Source: Yamagishiella unicocca (taxonomy: Eukaryota > Chlorophyta > Chlorophyceae > Chlamydomonadales > Volvocaceae). Taken from it: DNA of 64,000 nucleotides. A program made the position numbers and the translations under genes. Position 1 is the stretch's first letter, and every line of letters starts with the position of its first letter. The notes below the pieces were generated by a model. The model did not search any database. It was not told where the DNA came from and was given only the letters and a program-made list of their open reading frames with translations. Positions 22,172 through 34,566 of this stretch are shown here, piece after piece. The stretch is from assembly GCA_003116995.1 (NCBI GenBank), contig BDSL01000004.1, positions 1,736,001-1,800,000 on the forward strand, read 5' to 3'.

Positions 22172-25100
22172 ATCAAACCTCCAACCTATGCTTACTTACA
22201 CATAGCATCAGCCTGCAGTCATCGCGGTTCTTACCAGCACTTGCTACGGACCATTTTCCGCAAGAGGTTTCCTGCAGTTCCAGGTATGCTTGTCTTCGCA
22301 AACGATGCAAATAATCACAGATGCTTGTTCAGTTTACTGAACCACGGTGTTCTGGTTCAACAGCTTCAGGCTTTCAGGCACATAGAAAGAATTCGTAACT
22401 AGGAATTGTGAAGTAAGTTCTGCTTAATATAACTTATTCGCCTTAAGTCTAAATCCGTATATCGAATTCCGCAAATGTAAGACAAGTTGAGTGAGATGCC
22501 GGTTATGTGTGACAACTCATCGCCTTTGGATCCATCGACGGGTTCGTTCATTTATGCGCTGAAATGCTGACATATCTTTTCTGTAGCATGAGCATGCACT
22601 GGAAGCTAGCAGAAAGTATGGAGTAGATTGGGGGTTTGGGAAGCTGCCGCGATGCTTAGGTAATCCCTCGCCCGCGTCGCGACTGCTACCTCCTGAGGAT
22701 TACATGGCCATCATGTCGAGAATCATTCGTTAACACAAATTCCTCAATATCAATCTCCAGAATCCCAGTCTCCGGAATGTATTCAACGGGTTTGTACTGT
22801 AAAGTATTCCGATCTCAGCAACGCCTTTTGAGCGCCGGCAATACTTGCAAGAGCATCAATGCAATTTAATAAAATCATTCGTTCCGAGTGGTTGACAACC
22901 GCAGGAAGTGATCCTGTAAAGCTTGTCATTACCTGTCATTACAGCAGTTCACCCCAACCCCCCCAATTGGGAACGCCTGGTTGCAAGAACGTAATCCACG
23001 CAATCCTGCATTCTTGCAAGCAGACTATGACCGGTATGGGAGCGTGAAAGCTGCTGTTTCTATGTCCAATTGATACGCAGTAGTTGGCTTTCTAAGACAA
23101 ACTTTTCCCGCGCAGCCGGACGCCCCCATGGGACTTCGAGCCGCAGCAAAATCGCGAAGCCAAGGCACTCGAAAGGACTGGTTTATTAAAGTAACTGCGT
23201 TTAGGAACCAAATGCCGCTGGACCATAAGTTACTGTTACATTCCTTGCGTTGTTGACGTTATGTCACAATGTCATCTGGTCACATCGACTGCGTTCGACA
23301 TGGTAGCAAATTTACATATTGTCATTTGGCGTCGCAATGCTCCGCTCGGCTTTTTCGCTCGGTAACCTCCATAGCTGGAGTTTAGCATTGCCCCTCATTG
23401 CCCTACCGCATTGTCGCAGAGTAAATCCATCAAAGCTATACTCATATACACATATGCGTTTGTGACGGACCTTTACACACTTTTCCGACAATGTCCATGC
23501 ATCGCAGCTTCCAAGGCTTCCATACAACAGGTGCCTTGCATGCTGTCAAAACTCGTCAAAACTCCACCCCAGGACCGGTAACAGCGTATCACCTCACCCC
23601 TTCGAATATCATCCTCCCATCCATACACGCGTACCATGTATTGCTCTCAGTGGCAGCACTGACCACATTGGAATAAGGGTTTCTGCTCAAATTGCGGTCT
23701 CTGGTAGGCGCGGTATAGGGCGAGCGAGGCTGCCTCCAAACGTCTACACGCGCAGCGGCCGATCCCCAAGCTGCAATCAACTACTACGGACGTTCGCACT
23801 GAAAGTAGCACAACCCTGCTGCTGTTGGTGTAATCGCTAAGACTGCACACGTTAGGAAAGGAAAATCTAGGATAACCGTTTGTTAATACCATTGAGGCTT
23901 ACGCTTGTCCCTGCCAGACTTGGCTCACGAGACTTGGTTGTGTACCGATATTCGCAAATGGATCGTTGTCACAGTTGCATCGGGTGCTCGCAAGGCAGCG
24001 CAAGGCTATGAATGCGAGCCGTTTCTTATCGAAGGCTTGCGACATACGATGGGATGCACCGTTGCGCACTGCTCGCCCCTGCCCCTGCCCTTGCTCAAAC
24101 ATCTGCTCATCAACAAGCCTGCCATCTCAGCTTCGGGGATTGGAAGCACGGACTCATGCATCCAACGCGTCTCGATGATGCATGGAAGTTGTTGTACTTC
24201 ACCGCGGCGCGCCCGGAGGTGTGTGGAGGGCTCGCCAGCAGCTGACCAATCAAAACGCGCTCCCGCTTGCCCGCCCATGGTGCGACTCTTGGGCTTTTAT
24301 TCATCGATCTCGCGAGCTGCTGAAAGCTTAACAGGGCGCACGTATCTCGTACTTCAAACGATATCTGGCCTCGGCCGCGGCCTCACCTGTAGCAGTCTAG
24401 CAGCGAGACGCTCAGCTGGGAGGCGGCCCAGCCCCGATTCGGAAGTTTTAGACAAGCAGCATCATGGAATCCACGTTGCTTCGCGTGCTAATCGTCGCGG
24501 CTGCGTTTGGCCTGCCCGACGGCCGTTACGCGCCTACGCCTGCAGCTACTCGAAGCTGCCGCCCAGCCTGCCGGGCCCCCCGGGCCGCGGCTCCATCACG
24601 CTCTCCGACCGCGCCAGCCGATGACAGCATGTGGCATGATGCCACAGCGGCGTTGCGCGACATGGTACGGTTAACAAATCCTACATCATGCGGCACGGCA
24701 GGACCAAAAACAGGACAGCAGGTCCCTGGACGCATGTCAACCACGCGGCAGCGGACATGCAGTTACGGTTAATGCCTGTTAACATCGCGACCAGCGCTCC
24801 GGAGAGATAATGAGAGATCCAGATTATCAGTTTAGCAGGTTCTCGGATTACCAGATGAACATGCACGCTGTCCCATAAGAGCTTCTCCGCGCACGCACGC
24901 AAACGCGGTGTTGCTGCATTGCAAGCGCTGTGCTACAGGCGGGTCCTGCACGGAAGCTGTGACAGCACCACCACCTATCACTGGCGCCAGATACTTGACG
25001 CGCCCGGTGCAGCGATGTCGACCCGGCTGAGCCGTACCCTAGGCTGGACCCGGTATGGTGTGCAGGCGGTGCTGCCTGATTAGGTACGGCCTTGGGGCTC

Positions 25101-26882
25101 GCAGCAGTCATGCCCTCCGCCAACGGACCCTTCCTCTCGTGCCGGGCCCGCGCTGCGATGCGCTGTGAGTATGTGGTTGTCGGAAAGACTTGTGGGCATT
25201 GTCCGTCGCGTGACTAAGTGGTTGTCGGAAAGACTTGTGGGCATTGTCCGTCGCGAGGCAAATCGCGGCTCCTCTGAGAGCCAGAAGCCAGAGCTAGCTG
25301 GCTGGCTGCTCGCGGCCTGGTGTGAATCCGCATTTTTTTCGCGCCGACCTTACATGCACATCCCACGCGAGTTTCCATACTAGGCCACCTGACAACCACG
25401 CCGCTATATTGTCACCTAAAGCAGTGCACGGCAAGGCACCCGAGCAGCGGGCACGCTGTGCCCAGGCGTTAATAATAAGAGAGGGGCCGCGACGGGGGCT
25501 ACCTTCACACCTTCATAAATCCGAACGAACGGCAGTAAGTCGGGTTAATTTTATCTGTTGGTCAGTGAATGGACGAACGGCATGCATTACGCGGCTGTTT
25601 GCACGCTTTGTCACAATCGGTCCATGCGCTCCACGCCGATCCGATATTCAAGAAATGATGCTGTATAATAATGGCAAGGAATGACGCACTCCTAGAAATT
25701 AATGGGGCTATGTTCCAGGCTCGCCTAAATTCAGTCAAAACAATACAGTCTTCTTTTACCGTCTCATTCCACGCCAACGGCTAGGATGGGACGGCTGTAG
25801 AGCCCGCCGCCTAGGGCCGCTTGCAAGATTGCGTGCCAAGCAAGAACAAGGCCCATGTGGCCCCGGGGAATGGGTTCCTGCAGCGACGTGTCACACCCCC
25901 ACCCGTCTCAGAGCCGCAGGACCGCTCTAAAGGGCATTCACTTTCCGGATGTCCATGCTAAGGCGACAGCGCAATGCCCCCATCATGCAACCATGAGAAC
26001 CCCTTGCAAGTCCCTCCCAGCGAATGGACGTTCTCGTGAAGCGCGCTATCGGCATCCTTCGGCATCCGGGTTACGACGCTCGCGCTCACGTAACGGCCCT
26101 GCCTTTGCGTCCGCCCCCGATGGACACGGAAGGCCGCCTTTTTGAATTCCGTAGAACGACCCACCGCCCAAATCCAGAACTACAACGCAGCTTGCTAGAC
26201 AGCCAACTGCCCAACCCAGTACGACCCAATCGTCTGGACAGGCTGCTGCAGCCCGCTGGATAACCAATATTCACCACGCAAAGGAAAATAGAGGTACAAC
26301 ATAATGTGCTTCTTGATGCATAGATACGTCCACACACATTATCGGCGGTTTCACTTAATGATCCTCGAATCGGCACAGCCTAAAGTGCAAAGGCAACAAG
26401 CAGCCAAGCAAAGAAAGTATTATTTCAACGGCTCGCGAGCCGTGGCTTTGGGTCGTTTCGTCTCTGACAAGCCCACCATTATCGCGACGAGAACGCCCGC
26501 CACAGCCAAGCCGCACATACTCGCCTCCCCTGCTCTTCTCCCCTCCTGCCTATCCTTCCAACCTCTCGTTCAGGAGATTATGGCACGGCGTGGTGAACGA
26601 TTCATCGATGCAGGCGGCAGATCGCCGACGCGCGGCCCCAGCGTGGCGCCCGCTAGGTCCTGTGGTTGCAACAATGGCGTAGGGCGAAGGGTAAAAAGCA
26701 AATCCAGTGTCAGCTGACAGAGGGCGACAACGACCAGGGTGGCCCGACTCCTTCTCGCAACAGTGAGGCTTTGCGCGCGCGGCGCATTTGGGCAAGAGCA
26801 GCACCAACGAGACTGGGAGGGTAGCGCCCTCAATGGCAGCATAGTTACGCGGATTTTGAGGACGCCCTACGAATCGGGCCGT
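22172..26882. other. 4.7-kb region without a firm gene
   Basis: The left end should hold the promoter of the pherophorin gene at 22,171. From about 22,400 to 23,900 the DNA is AT-rich and shows nothing recognisable. Between 23,900 and 25,170 the base composition rises and there are possible plus-strand exons: a signal-peptide-like start at 24,464 (LLRVLIVAAAFGLP) with a donor at ATG|GTACGG (24,664), and a short stretch with donor GCT|GTGAGT near 25,165. I could not join these into one gene. The right end should contain the 3' end of the pherophorin/C-type lectin gene. Confidence 0.5.
25173..25255. repeat. 45-bp tandem duplication
   Basis: The 38-base block starting GTGGTTGTCGGAAAGACTTG is repeated exactly with a period of 45 bases (25,173-25,210 and 25,218-25,255). 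It is a recent local duplication in noncoding DNA. Confidence 0.95.
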
Positions 26883-29800
26883 TTATAAGGTCAGCCCGCC
26901 CCTGCCCGCCAAAGCGCCCTCCCAAGGGCGATTCGAGACAGCCCGAAGAAGGACCCCCCATTTCCCCGAATCCACGCTCCTGCCGAGAGGAGCACCGGCC
27001 GCACCCCCCATCATGCCCCATCCCAGGTTCCCGACGCGAAGCGGCTGGGACGAGCACTCACGTGAACTCGCAAATGTACGACGGCTGGACGTCGCCCGCG
27101 CCGCCCGGGCTGTACCTCCATCCGCAGGCATTGACGGTGGCACTGCACGACAGCATGTAGTACCGCACCGCCGCCCTCGACCTGTCGTACTGAAAATCGT
27201 CCGGAATGTACGACAGGCGTGTGCCGTCGGTGTTGTATCCGGGGATGGCCGCGGTCGCATCGGTCCGTATCATAAGCCCGAACCACACGTTTAAGAAAGA
27301 CTTCGGGGTGAGGGTTGCCAGAATATTGGCAGCTAGGAATTGGAACTCAGCTTCGGAGCCAATGGCTGATAGATGTCCCCCGAGGGCAACGCACGTCGAC
27401 TCCGCGTTGATGAAGTTGGATGGCACGTAAAACACCAGGTAGGCCGAGTCCGCATTGACAAGGATGCGCGGCACCGGGTCCAGTGTCTGCGGGGGCGATG
27501 GTGGCGGCATCCGCAGCTGCGGTGGCGGCGGCGGCGATGCGCGCAGCTGGGGCGGCGGCGGCGGCGACGCGCGCAGCTGGGGCAGCGGCGGCGGCGGCGG
27601 CGAGGGCACCCACGGCGGCGGCGGCGAGATTGCTGGCGGCGGCGGTGGAGAGCGCTTGCGCGGCGGCGGCGGCGGCGGTGACCCGCTGGTGCAGTCGATG
27701 GTCTGGGGGGGTGAAGGATGATTGGAAAGCAGGTGGGAGCGGGGGGCTTGAGAGGAACGCCCGGGGAGGGGCGAAGGGGGCTGGTGGGTGGGAAAACACA
27801 TGGGCGCGCAGTCCGGATGGAAAACTTTGTGGGGCGAGGACTTCTGGCGGACACGGTGAGGGTCCGCAGTCAAGATTATGCGCGCCGCCGCCGCCCGTTC
27901 CGCCTGCCCCATACCCCTCCCGCATGCTTGCCACCATTCTCGCCACCCTATGCACAGTCCCGCCTGCCTCCACTCCACCCGTTTCTCGACTCGCATGAAA
28001 CCCGCTTCCCACTGATTCCCACTGATTCACACTGAAGGCATAAAATCCGTTACAACCCCCATTCTCTCCTGTGTCCCACCCACCCACCTATCCCGCGTTA
28101 ACAACCGCCATTCCACGCCCCGTCCCTTACTCATCCCCGCCGCCTCACCCGACCCTATACACCGTGCCCATTTCCCAACTCCCGGTCGCCGTCCAGCTTA
28201 CCACCGGCGTTCCATCTCCAGCGCAACTGCTTGTCAGTACGGCAAAGTCGTTGCCGCAGGTGCTTAGACCCAACAGAGCCACAGCGTTGACCCTCTGGTC
28301 GATGTCACCGTACGCGTACAAGAGCGATGCCGCATCGCCCTCATTCAGAGTGATGGTCATAACCATGTTTGATGGGTCGGATATTGCGCAAACGTACGAT
28401 GCCGGCGGTGGAGCGGTGTCCTGGTAGAGTGGAAGCATTACCAACGCGCCGAACAGGGTGCAGGTACCGTCGCTGAAGCCCTGGTTGGCGGCGGCGGCGC
28501 GCCGTACCGTAATGGTGACGTCACAGCCAGACGGCGGTGGCGGGGTGGATGGTAGGGTTGGGGGTGGTGGAGGCGATCGTCGCTTTGGCGGTGGGGGGCT
28601 CGGGACGCTCGACTTTGGTGGCGGTGGCCGCGGCGGCGGCGACTGAACATTGGGAGGCGGAGGAGAAGGTGGCGGCAGGGACGGCGGCGGCAGAGGCGGT
28701 GGTGGTGGCGACCTCTTAGTCTTTGTAGCTGGGGGCGGCGGCGGTGAGAGCAACGGGCTGCCTGGCGGCGGCGGCGGCGGCGGCGGTGGCGGGGACTTCC
28801 TGCCCTTCGGCGGTGGTAGCGACGGCGGCGGGAATGAAGGCGGCGGTGGGGGGGATTTCTTGGCCTTAACCGGCGGGGGCGAGGGCGGCTGTGACGGCGA
28901 CGACGGCGTCAATCGACGCGGGGGCGGCTTGATGGGGAACCCCGGCTCCGAAGCCGGCATCAGCACTGTGCCGGTGGGGCAGCACTCATAGTTGTTGACC
29001 TTCTTGTCGTACAGCGCGTACTCCAGCAGCTGCGGGTTGTACGAGAAGGCGCTGACCTTCCAGCACGGCTCCTTCAGGTTGAGGCACAGGATTGCACCGT
29101 CCGCGTCGGCGCTGTTGCCCAGCCACTGCATCAGAGGCGTGATCTTGAGGATGTCGAACTTGTCATGCTCCTCCCAGTAAAACGACATCACCGTGTTGCC
29201 GTTGACCAAGGCGCTCGCGACGGAGCCGCGGCAGTTGAGGGCTGCACATACACACAGGGGTAAGAGCATAAAAAGCATAGGATAAGTAAAATTACTTTAC
29301 GCGCGGGGGCAGTTAGGAGGAGTGGGTGGTCCAGCTCGTGGCGGTTGAGGCGCGGCGCGGTGCGGCAGGAAGGTGGTGCGCGCTCACGAGGGCCGACGCC
29401 TTCCACAGCCCCAAAGACACCTCTCAAACTCTCCTCCAGCTACAGTTCCATACTAAATACACATCTCCCCCTCTGTCGTCCCACCGGCTCCCCCACTACC
29501 CCGCTCCAGCCAGCGCACCAGGAAAGACCTTGAGCTTGTTGATGCTGGTGTTGCAGCAGCGGTACTTGCCTGGGATGCAAGTGGGCAGCACTCGCACCTG
29601 GATGCAGATCGTTGACGTGTTCGTGAGGTGGTTCTCACGATAGCTGTACAGTGTCGTATAGTACGGCGAGTTGCGTTGATCCTGGACGCAGTTCTCGAAG
29701 GGGAAGTCGGTGCCTGTGTAGATGCTGCCGTACACAAGGCTGGGAGCGCGCAGCAGGAGGAGGAGCAGGGCCGATGTGATAAGCGCCAGGGGCGGCCGCC

Positions 29801-30007
29801 GGCAGTGACTGGGCGGATCAGATGGGCGCTGCCCATGGGCGTAGCTTTTTGAGGTGGCGGTGACGGTGGCCGCGACGATGGGGGTGGTAGGAGTGGCGGC
29901 GTTGCAGGGGGCTGGCGGTGGGGGTGAAGCTGGCCCTTTGGTGGTATAGAGTTGTCGGTGGTTGGCTTGGTGGTGCCGTTGTTCAGGTCCGCTGTAGCAC
30001 TGACCGA

Positions 30008-30045
<38 letters not shown>

Positions 30046-30872
30046 GGATGATATGAGCGAGGAGACGAGCTTTGCTGCGCGGCGTGCAGTGGGTGGCGGT
30101 GGCGGTCACTGGACTGCCCCCGGGGGAGCTCGAGCTGCGGCTGTGGGCCCGTTGCTCGCTGCTCCTGCGTCTCCGCCAGAGCCCGAGGCTGGTGCTGCTG
30201 GGCCTTTTGGCTACTGCTGCCGCTGCTGCCGCGGCTGATGCTGCTACTGCTGCTGCCGCTGCTGCTGCCGCGGTGGTGGTGGTTGAGCCCGTCCAAGTCG
30301 TGGCTGGGGGGCCACTGCGGCCCCACTGGATGTGCAACAGCCGCCGTCAGCGTGCAGCAGCCCAGGTGACTCTGCAGAGCCCGGGATCTGGTTGCGCAGC
30401 CGCCTTCGCTGACATTGCTTTGCTCATTGGGTGCGGACACGGGGAGGTGGCAGTTAGAAGAGTTGCAGCATCGGTCGCTGCGGGAGTCACCGACGTCTTG
30501 GCCGTGGCTGCTTTTTGGCGCGTCAAGGCAGGTGCCGCCGTCCCCGAGGCAGGCGGCACCATCACCCATGCCGCTGTCGCTGTCGCCGCCTCCCCCTGCG
30601 CTGCTCCCCCAGCTGCGCAGAGGCCGAAGCACAAGCGGTCCTGTACCGCATGCAGTTGAATTGCAGACCAACAGCGCGAATTCGAGGTGGGCTGACCGAC
30701 AGGCTTCCGCCCCGCACTCGCCATCGCATACGCGGCCGCTGTTGGACGTGCCGCGGCAGCAAGCCTCGTCGTTTCCACCTTCGAAGGTTAGATCCAAAGT
30801 GCGCAGCGCGAGTCGACTACGGCAGTGTCCATGAAAGCTGGGCGCCGACCCAGAGAGCGACGTTCCTACCAT
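26883..30872 (-). CDS. Pherophorin fused to a C-type lectin domain
   Basis: Exons: (30872)-29519, 29241-28149, 27685-27062, and perhaps a short last exon ending at 26883. Order in the protein: an open, Gln/Ser-rich stretch of about 360 codons; a hydrophobic segment (ALITSALLLLLLRAPSLVYG); pherophorin domain 1 ([57 protein letters not shown]); a SPPPPP shaft; pherophorin domain 2 (CDVTITV, GTCTLFGALV, STCGNDF); then, through a 463-base intron, a second PPPP shaft and a C-type lectin domain (AESTCVALGGHLSAIG, NVWFGL, CGWRY, YICEF). At 28149|28148 the donor GTGAGG overlaps the TGA that would otherwise end domain 2, and CACCAG|C at 27,686 restores phase. A second perfect donor (TTCAC|GTGAGT) follows YICEF. 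The lectin domain lacks EPN/QPD and WND, so calcium-dependent sugar binding is doubtful. The true start codon is uncertain: no in-frame Met lies close to the hydrophobic segment. Confidence 0.82.
30009..30045. repeat. CTG/CAG microsatellite coding poly-Gln
   Basis: Twelve or so CTG triplets (CAG on the minus strand) within the open N-terminal stretch of the pherophorin/C-type lectin gene, giving a run of Gln if that stretch is translated. Confidence 0.9.
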
Positions 30873-33074
30873 GTCTCCTATGCCAAACAGGAGACGCCGG
30901 TATCACACACAAGGACTAGACAGTTATCTCGGATAAGTAGCGTGGCAAGGTGGGGCCTGCTGGGGAGACGTAGAGGTCCTTGGCTCCCCGCTGGTTGGTA
31001 CGTTGGTTGGTCGGTTACCAACTTGACCCGGGCCGGCCAGAAAGATGGGATTCGCGCAATTGCGTTGCTTTCATGTTGATGTCGTGAAAGTATTTATTAT
31101 CAAGGCTGGTAAGCTGCTGTAAAGCTCTTGGGCCGCGCCGAGTTGGATGGAGGCGCCTCTCACAGCAGCAATCCACAATGTAGACAGTGGATCAATACCA
31201 ATCTGTAAATTTATAAAGGGTGTGGTCAGTTGGCGTTTCTTAAGTGACCGGTTGCGTCAGACGCTTTGTGCGAGATTTACATTGCAGGCTAAGGCTAACG
31301 ATTTAGGCCCCGTGGTAGTGACACAATTTGATTTGATTAGAGTGAACAAACTACAATCCTTTTCATGGGTGTTTCCAACCATTGGCCCTGGGTGAACTCC
31401 GCGCCCACCGGGTCGGCACCGCTACGGATACCGCTCTCAATTTCCCTGGACACCGCAAGACCCTCTTGATAATTGAAATTATCATTATACTATAAACGTG
31501 GGCCGCAACAGTGTTGTGGACGGACGACATCCGACTCGTGCAGTAGCGTAAAGGCGACGCACAAGAGGTCGTTTTTCCATTCCCAGTCAATGGCATGGTG
31601 CCCAGACATACCTTAAGGATGTCGACCCAAAGTTAAGTGCTGGGAATTGCCGTCCCCAGTCGCCCACACGGTGACGATGACAATCCTCAGTTTTAGGTCT
31701 TTGTGACTTCCATAATAATAGCGATACCCTACTTCCTCGGAATTAGATATAAACTATGTATCGTCAAGGGTAATGTACTGTATGTGCTTGTCAGTTATTA
31801 AGACTTGCCTTCGCGTCAGGTCCGGCCGGTTCGTACATCGTGTTTACGGTGCCGTGAGCCATGCCATTTCACGCAAGCTCCCTTCCATCTTCATTCTGAC
31901 ATATTAAAAATTGTCAAATATGCCCCCCCACTGTGTCGGATGGCCAGATTACCTGTCCGTAAGTATGCAGTAGTATGCCCGTTTGCCACCCGGAACGTGC
32001 CTTGGCGGACACTCGCCCGCCAGCGCTTTAAATGCTTTCTTGAAAAATGGCGAACAAATTGGCATTACACGGTTGACACGAAGGCGCCATCTGCTTCGTT
32101 TATCCTGGTGGACTCACGCGCGGGTGGTAGGTTGAAGGTTAGCGGGTGGGGGTATTGGTGCCCATCACCGCTTTCTTTGTTCTACCAAATCACCTTTGGC
32201 CTGCCATCCATTCTGTCATACGACCGTCCTGCGACATCGCTCAAGAAGCAAGGCATCCCTCAGGAATTCGGTTAGGGTGTGTTCCTGTGCCCTTCCAGAC
32301 GGTTCCACCTGTTCCACGCGCGTCGAAAACGACTTTGGACTAGTGATCACTCAAGCCAATAACGACTCTTGCTTGAAAAAGTGTTCACATGACAACCAGC
32401 GCTGCGAGAGCTTGGGCACTCAGCGATTTGCAATCGCGTCTGCCTAGGTAAATAGGGTGGGTCACAGCGACGCCGCACTCACGACACACAAATCTGTCAT
32501 GTGAGCGACTGGGTGTTAATCCTCCCTTCCTTCGCCCGCACAAACGCAGGCGACCAGAAGGATGTCGAACCACGCCGTCCAGGCCCAATACAGTACCAAA
32601 GCCCGGGCGGGAACTCGAAATGAAGAGGTCAACCACCAGCGCAGCAAACTTGCAAGCACAAGAAACGCGAAACCCTGAGCCGCAAATCAGCGGCTCGACC
32701 CGTCACCACACTAACAGTGTCAACGCAGCAGTACGCTCTGCCGGCATTGCCTATAAAGGTATTTACAAATATAACGGGTGAAGTCGGTGCACGCTAGGCA
32801 GCCACAAGCTGCAGGTCAAACCGAGGGGCGATGTGGGGGTAGCCACGAGTGTACGGCAAACACGCGAGGTGCACGCCCGTACATGGCCACTTGCGAGTCA
32901 AAATAGTCAGCTGGCGAAAGAGCCGGGCGGAGGGGCGAGGGCGACCAGGGCAGCAGCAGCCAAGAGCCTGAGGTACGCTCCTGACGCTGATGAGGCACTG
33001 CCCCCCCACCCCCCCTTCGCTGGTGCCCGTGATCCCATGTGCATCCTGTCCGGGCACGTCAGTTTCCATAGGAG

Positions 33075-33182
33075 TATGGAGAAGGCACGGAAGATCTATG
33101 GAGAAGGCAAGGAAAGCCTATGGAGAAGGCAAGGAAGGTCTAAGGAGAAGGCAAGGAAGGTCTAAGGAGAAGGCAAGGAAGT
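33075..33182. repeat. 22-bp tandem repeat, five copies
   Basis: Unit GGAGAAGGCAAGGAAGGTCT plus AA, five copies with few changes, in noncoding DNA. Confidence 0.92.
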
Positions 33183-33348
33183 ATGGTATTGCCTGTCACC
33201 CGCGGTAGTAAGTTGCGTAAATCGAAGGACCAACTCGACTCCGCCACCCGCACGCAGCAACGCCCCACCTGCAACCCCCCACCACACCCCCGCCGCCATC
33301 TGCAACCCGCACCCAGCGGGTCACCGGTACGACACGTCGGCGGCGCCG

Positions 33349-33393
33349 AACACACACACAGACACACACATAGAGGCACACACACACACACAC
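33349..33393. repeat. CA microsatellite
   Basis: ACACACACAGACACACACATAGAGGCACACACACACACAC-type run, noncoding. It has no visible relation to a gene. Confidence 0.85.
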
Positions 33394-34566
33394 GTAGATC
33401 CCAGTACCGGCGAGGAAGCTTCCTCGGGAAAAATGGACACGGGCCAGAGGACGCTATACACACGTGCATAAGCGGCGACGACAGGCGATTTCCCTCCAAC
33501 CCCGACCGCCAGCCCCGACTACGAACACCGGCTGCGAACACCGCCAAGCGATGGGGCTTCCGATTGGGACTTCCGATCGGCAATCCAGGGCCTGGGGAGC
33601 GCGCTCCACACCAAAAATACGCTGCAGCAGCAGTGCGCATCGGGCCCATGAGACCGCGGGCACAGAACCCACGTGGGAGCACAGCCTGCAGCAACAAAGC
33701 ACTCAGCGCCAGTCGACATCCGGATCCCGTCGCTGCCTTCCTCCGGCCAAGAGGTTGATGAGCCAGTGAAACCAGTAAACCAATGTATAACGCTATGCAC
33801 GTGCCTTCCCGAAGCTCCTCAGTACATCGGGCAACTCGACAACGAAAAGTCATGACACGATAACAAGCCCCCCGGGACTCCCGCCTGGCTGCTGTGGCCG
33901 CAGATAATTGCCTTGTGTAACTGCAATCCGCAATCCGCAATCCGCCACAGCAAGTATAGTAGTCATGCAGCAAGTGTACTAAATTCGCAGCAAAGTAAAT
34001 CAACTTGTACGGTTCGAGTCGAGCGAAGACCGGTATGCATGACACATGCGCCCCTCGCCCCTGCAAATGCAAACGGACCCTGCGCAAACGGACCCATGCT
34101 CTCAACCACAACTAACTTCCGTAACCACAACCACCATGCCTTCCGTACGGCGACGCTCAGGGGCGGCCTCAACACCTCCTCTTCGTCGTCGCCGGCCTCA
34201 GCCGGAGGCGGCAGCTGCGAGCCAAATGCGTACGGTGGGGCCTCCCATACGGGTTGGGCCACTGTACGGCGCACGCGTCACACCTCCCCTGGAGCCATCT
34301 TAAGGAATGCCGCAGGAGCCGACGTGAGTCCCACTTAGCCCATATGATTCGACGAGACCCAGCAGTTCTTCGCTCCGCCGTCCTTGGAACAACCCTAGAC
34401 TTCAAAACCTTAGATGCGGGTTGCGATCTCAAGGCCGACCGCCTCACTGACCAAAAAGCAAACCTGCCGCAGTCCCCCCCTGGAGCTTCCCCGCACCGGC
34501 GCACGAACGCACACGCCCCGGCCGATTCACTCATCAATCCGGTCGAGGGGAAGGGCCACACGCTGG

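Larger units (their letters stand above)
30873..34566. other. 3.7-kb region without a firm gene
   Basis: AT-richer from about 31,050 to 32,750. No exon chain recognised. A 156-codon open frame at 31,805-32,275 (plus) starts with TTG, has no domain and is probably chance. The right end should hold the 3' untranslated region of the large minus-strand gene; no TGTAA on that strand was found in the first 800 bases after its stop. Confidence 0.5.

Noticed and set aside
29453..30337. Ser/Ala-rich 294-codon minus frame overlapping the pherophorin/lectin gene
   Set aside because: It is a frame-shifted reading of the CAG/AGC repeats. The neighbouring frame leads into the pherophorin domain.
31805..32275. 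156-codon plus-strand open frame in AT-rich DNA
   Set aside because: It starts with TTG, shows no domain or signal peptide, and has no matching splice sites; such a length is expected by chance in 64 kb.
33140..34111. 323-codon minus-strand open frame
   Set aside because: It contains translated CA-repeat (VCVCVPLCVCLCVC) and has no domain. It is probably chance in simple sequence.
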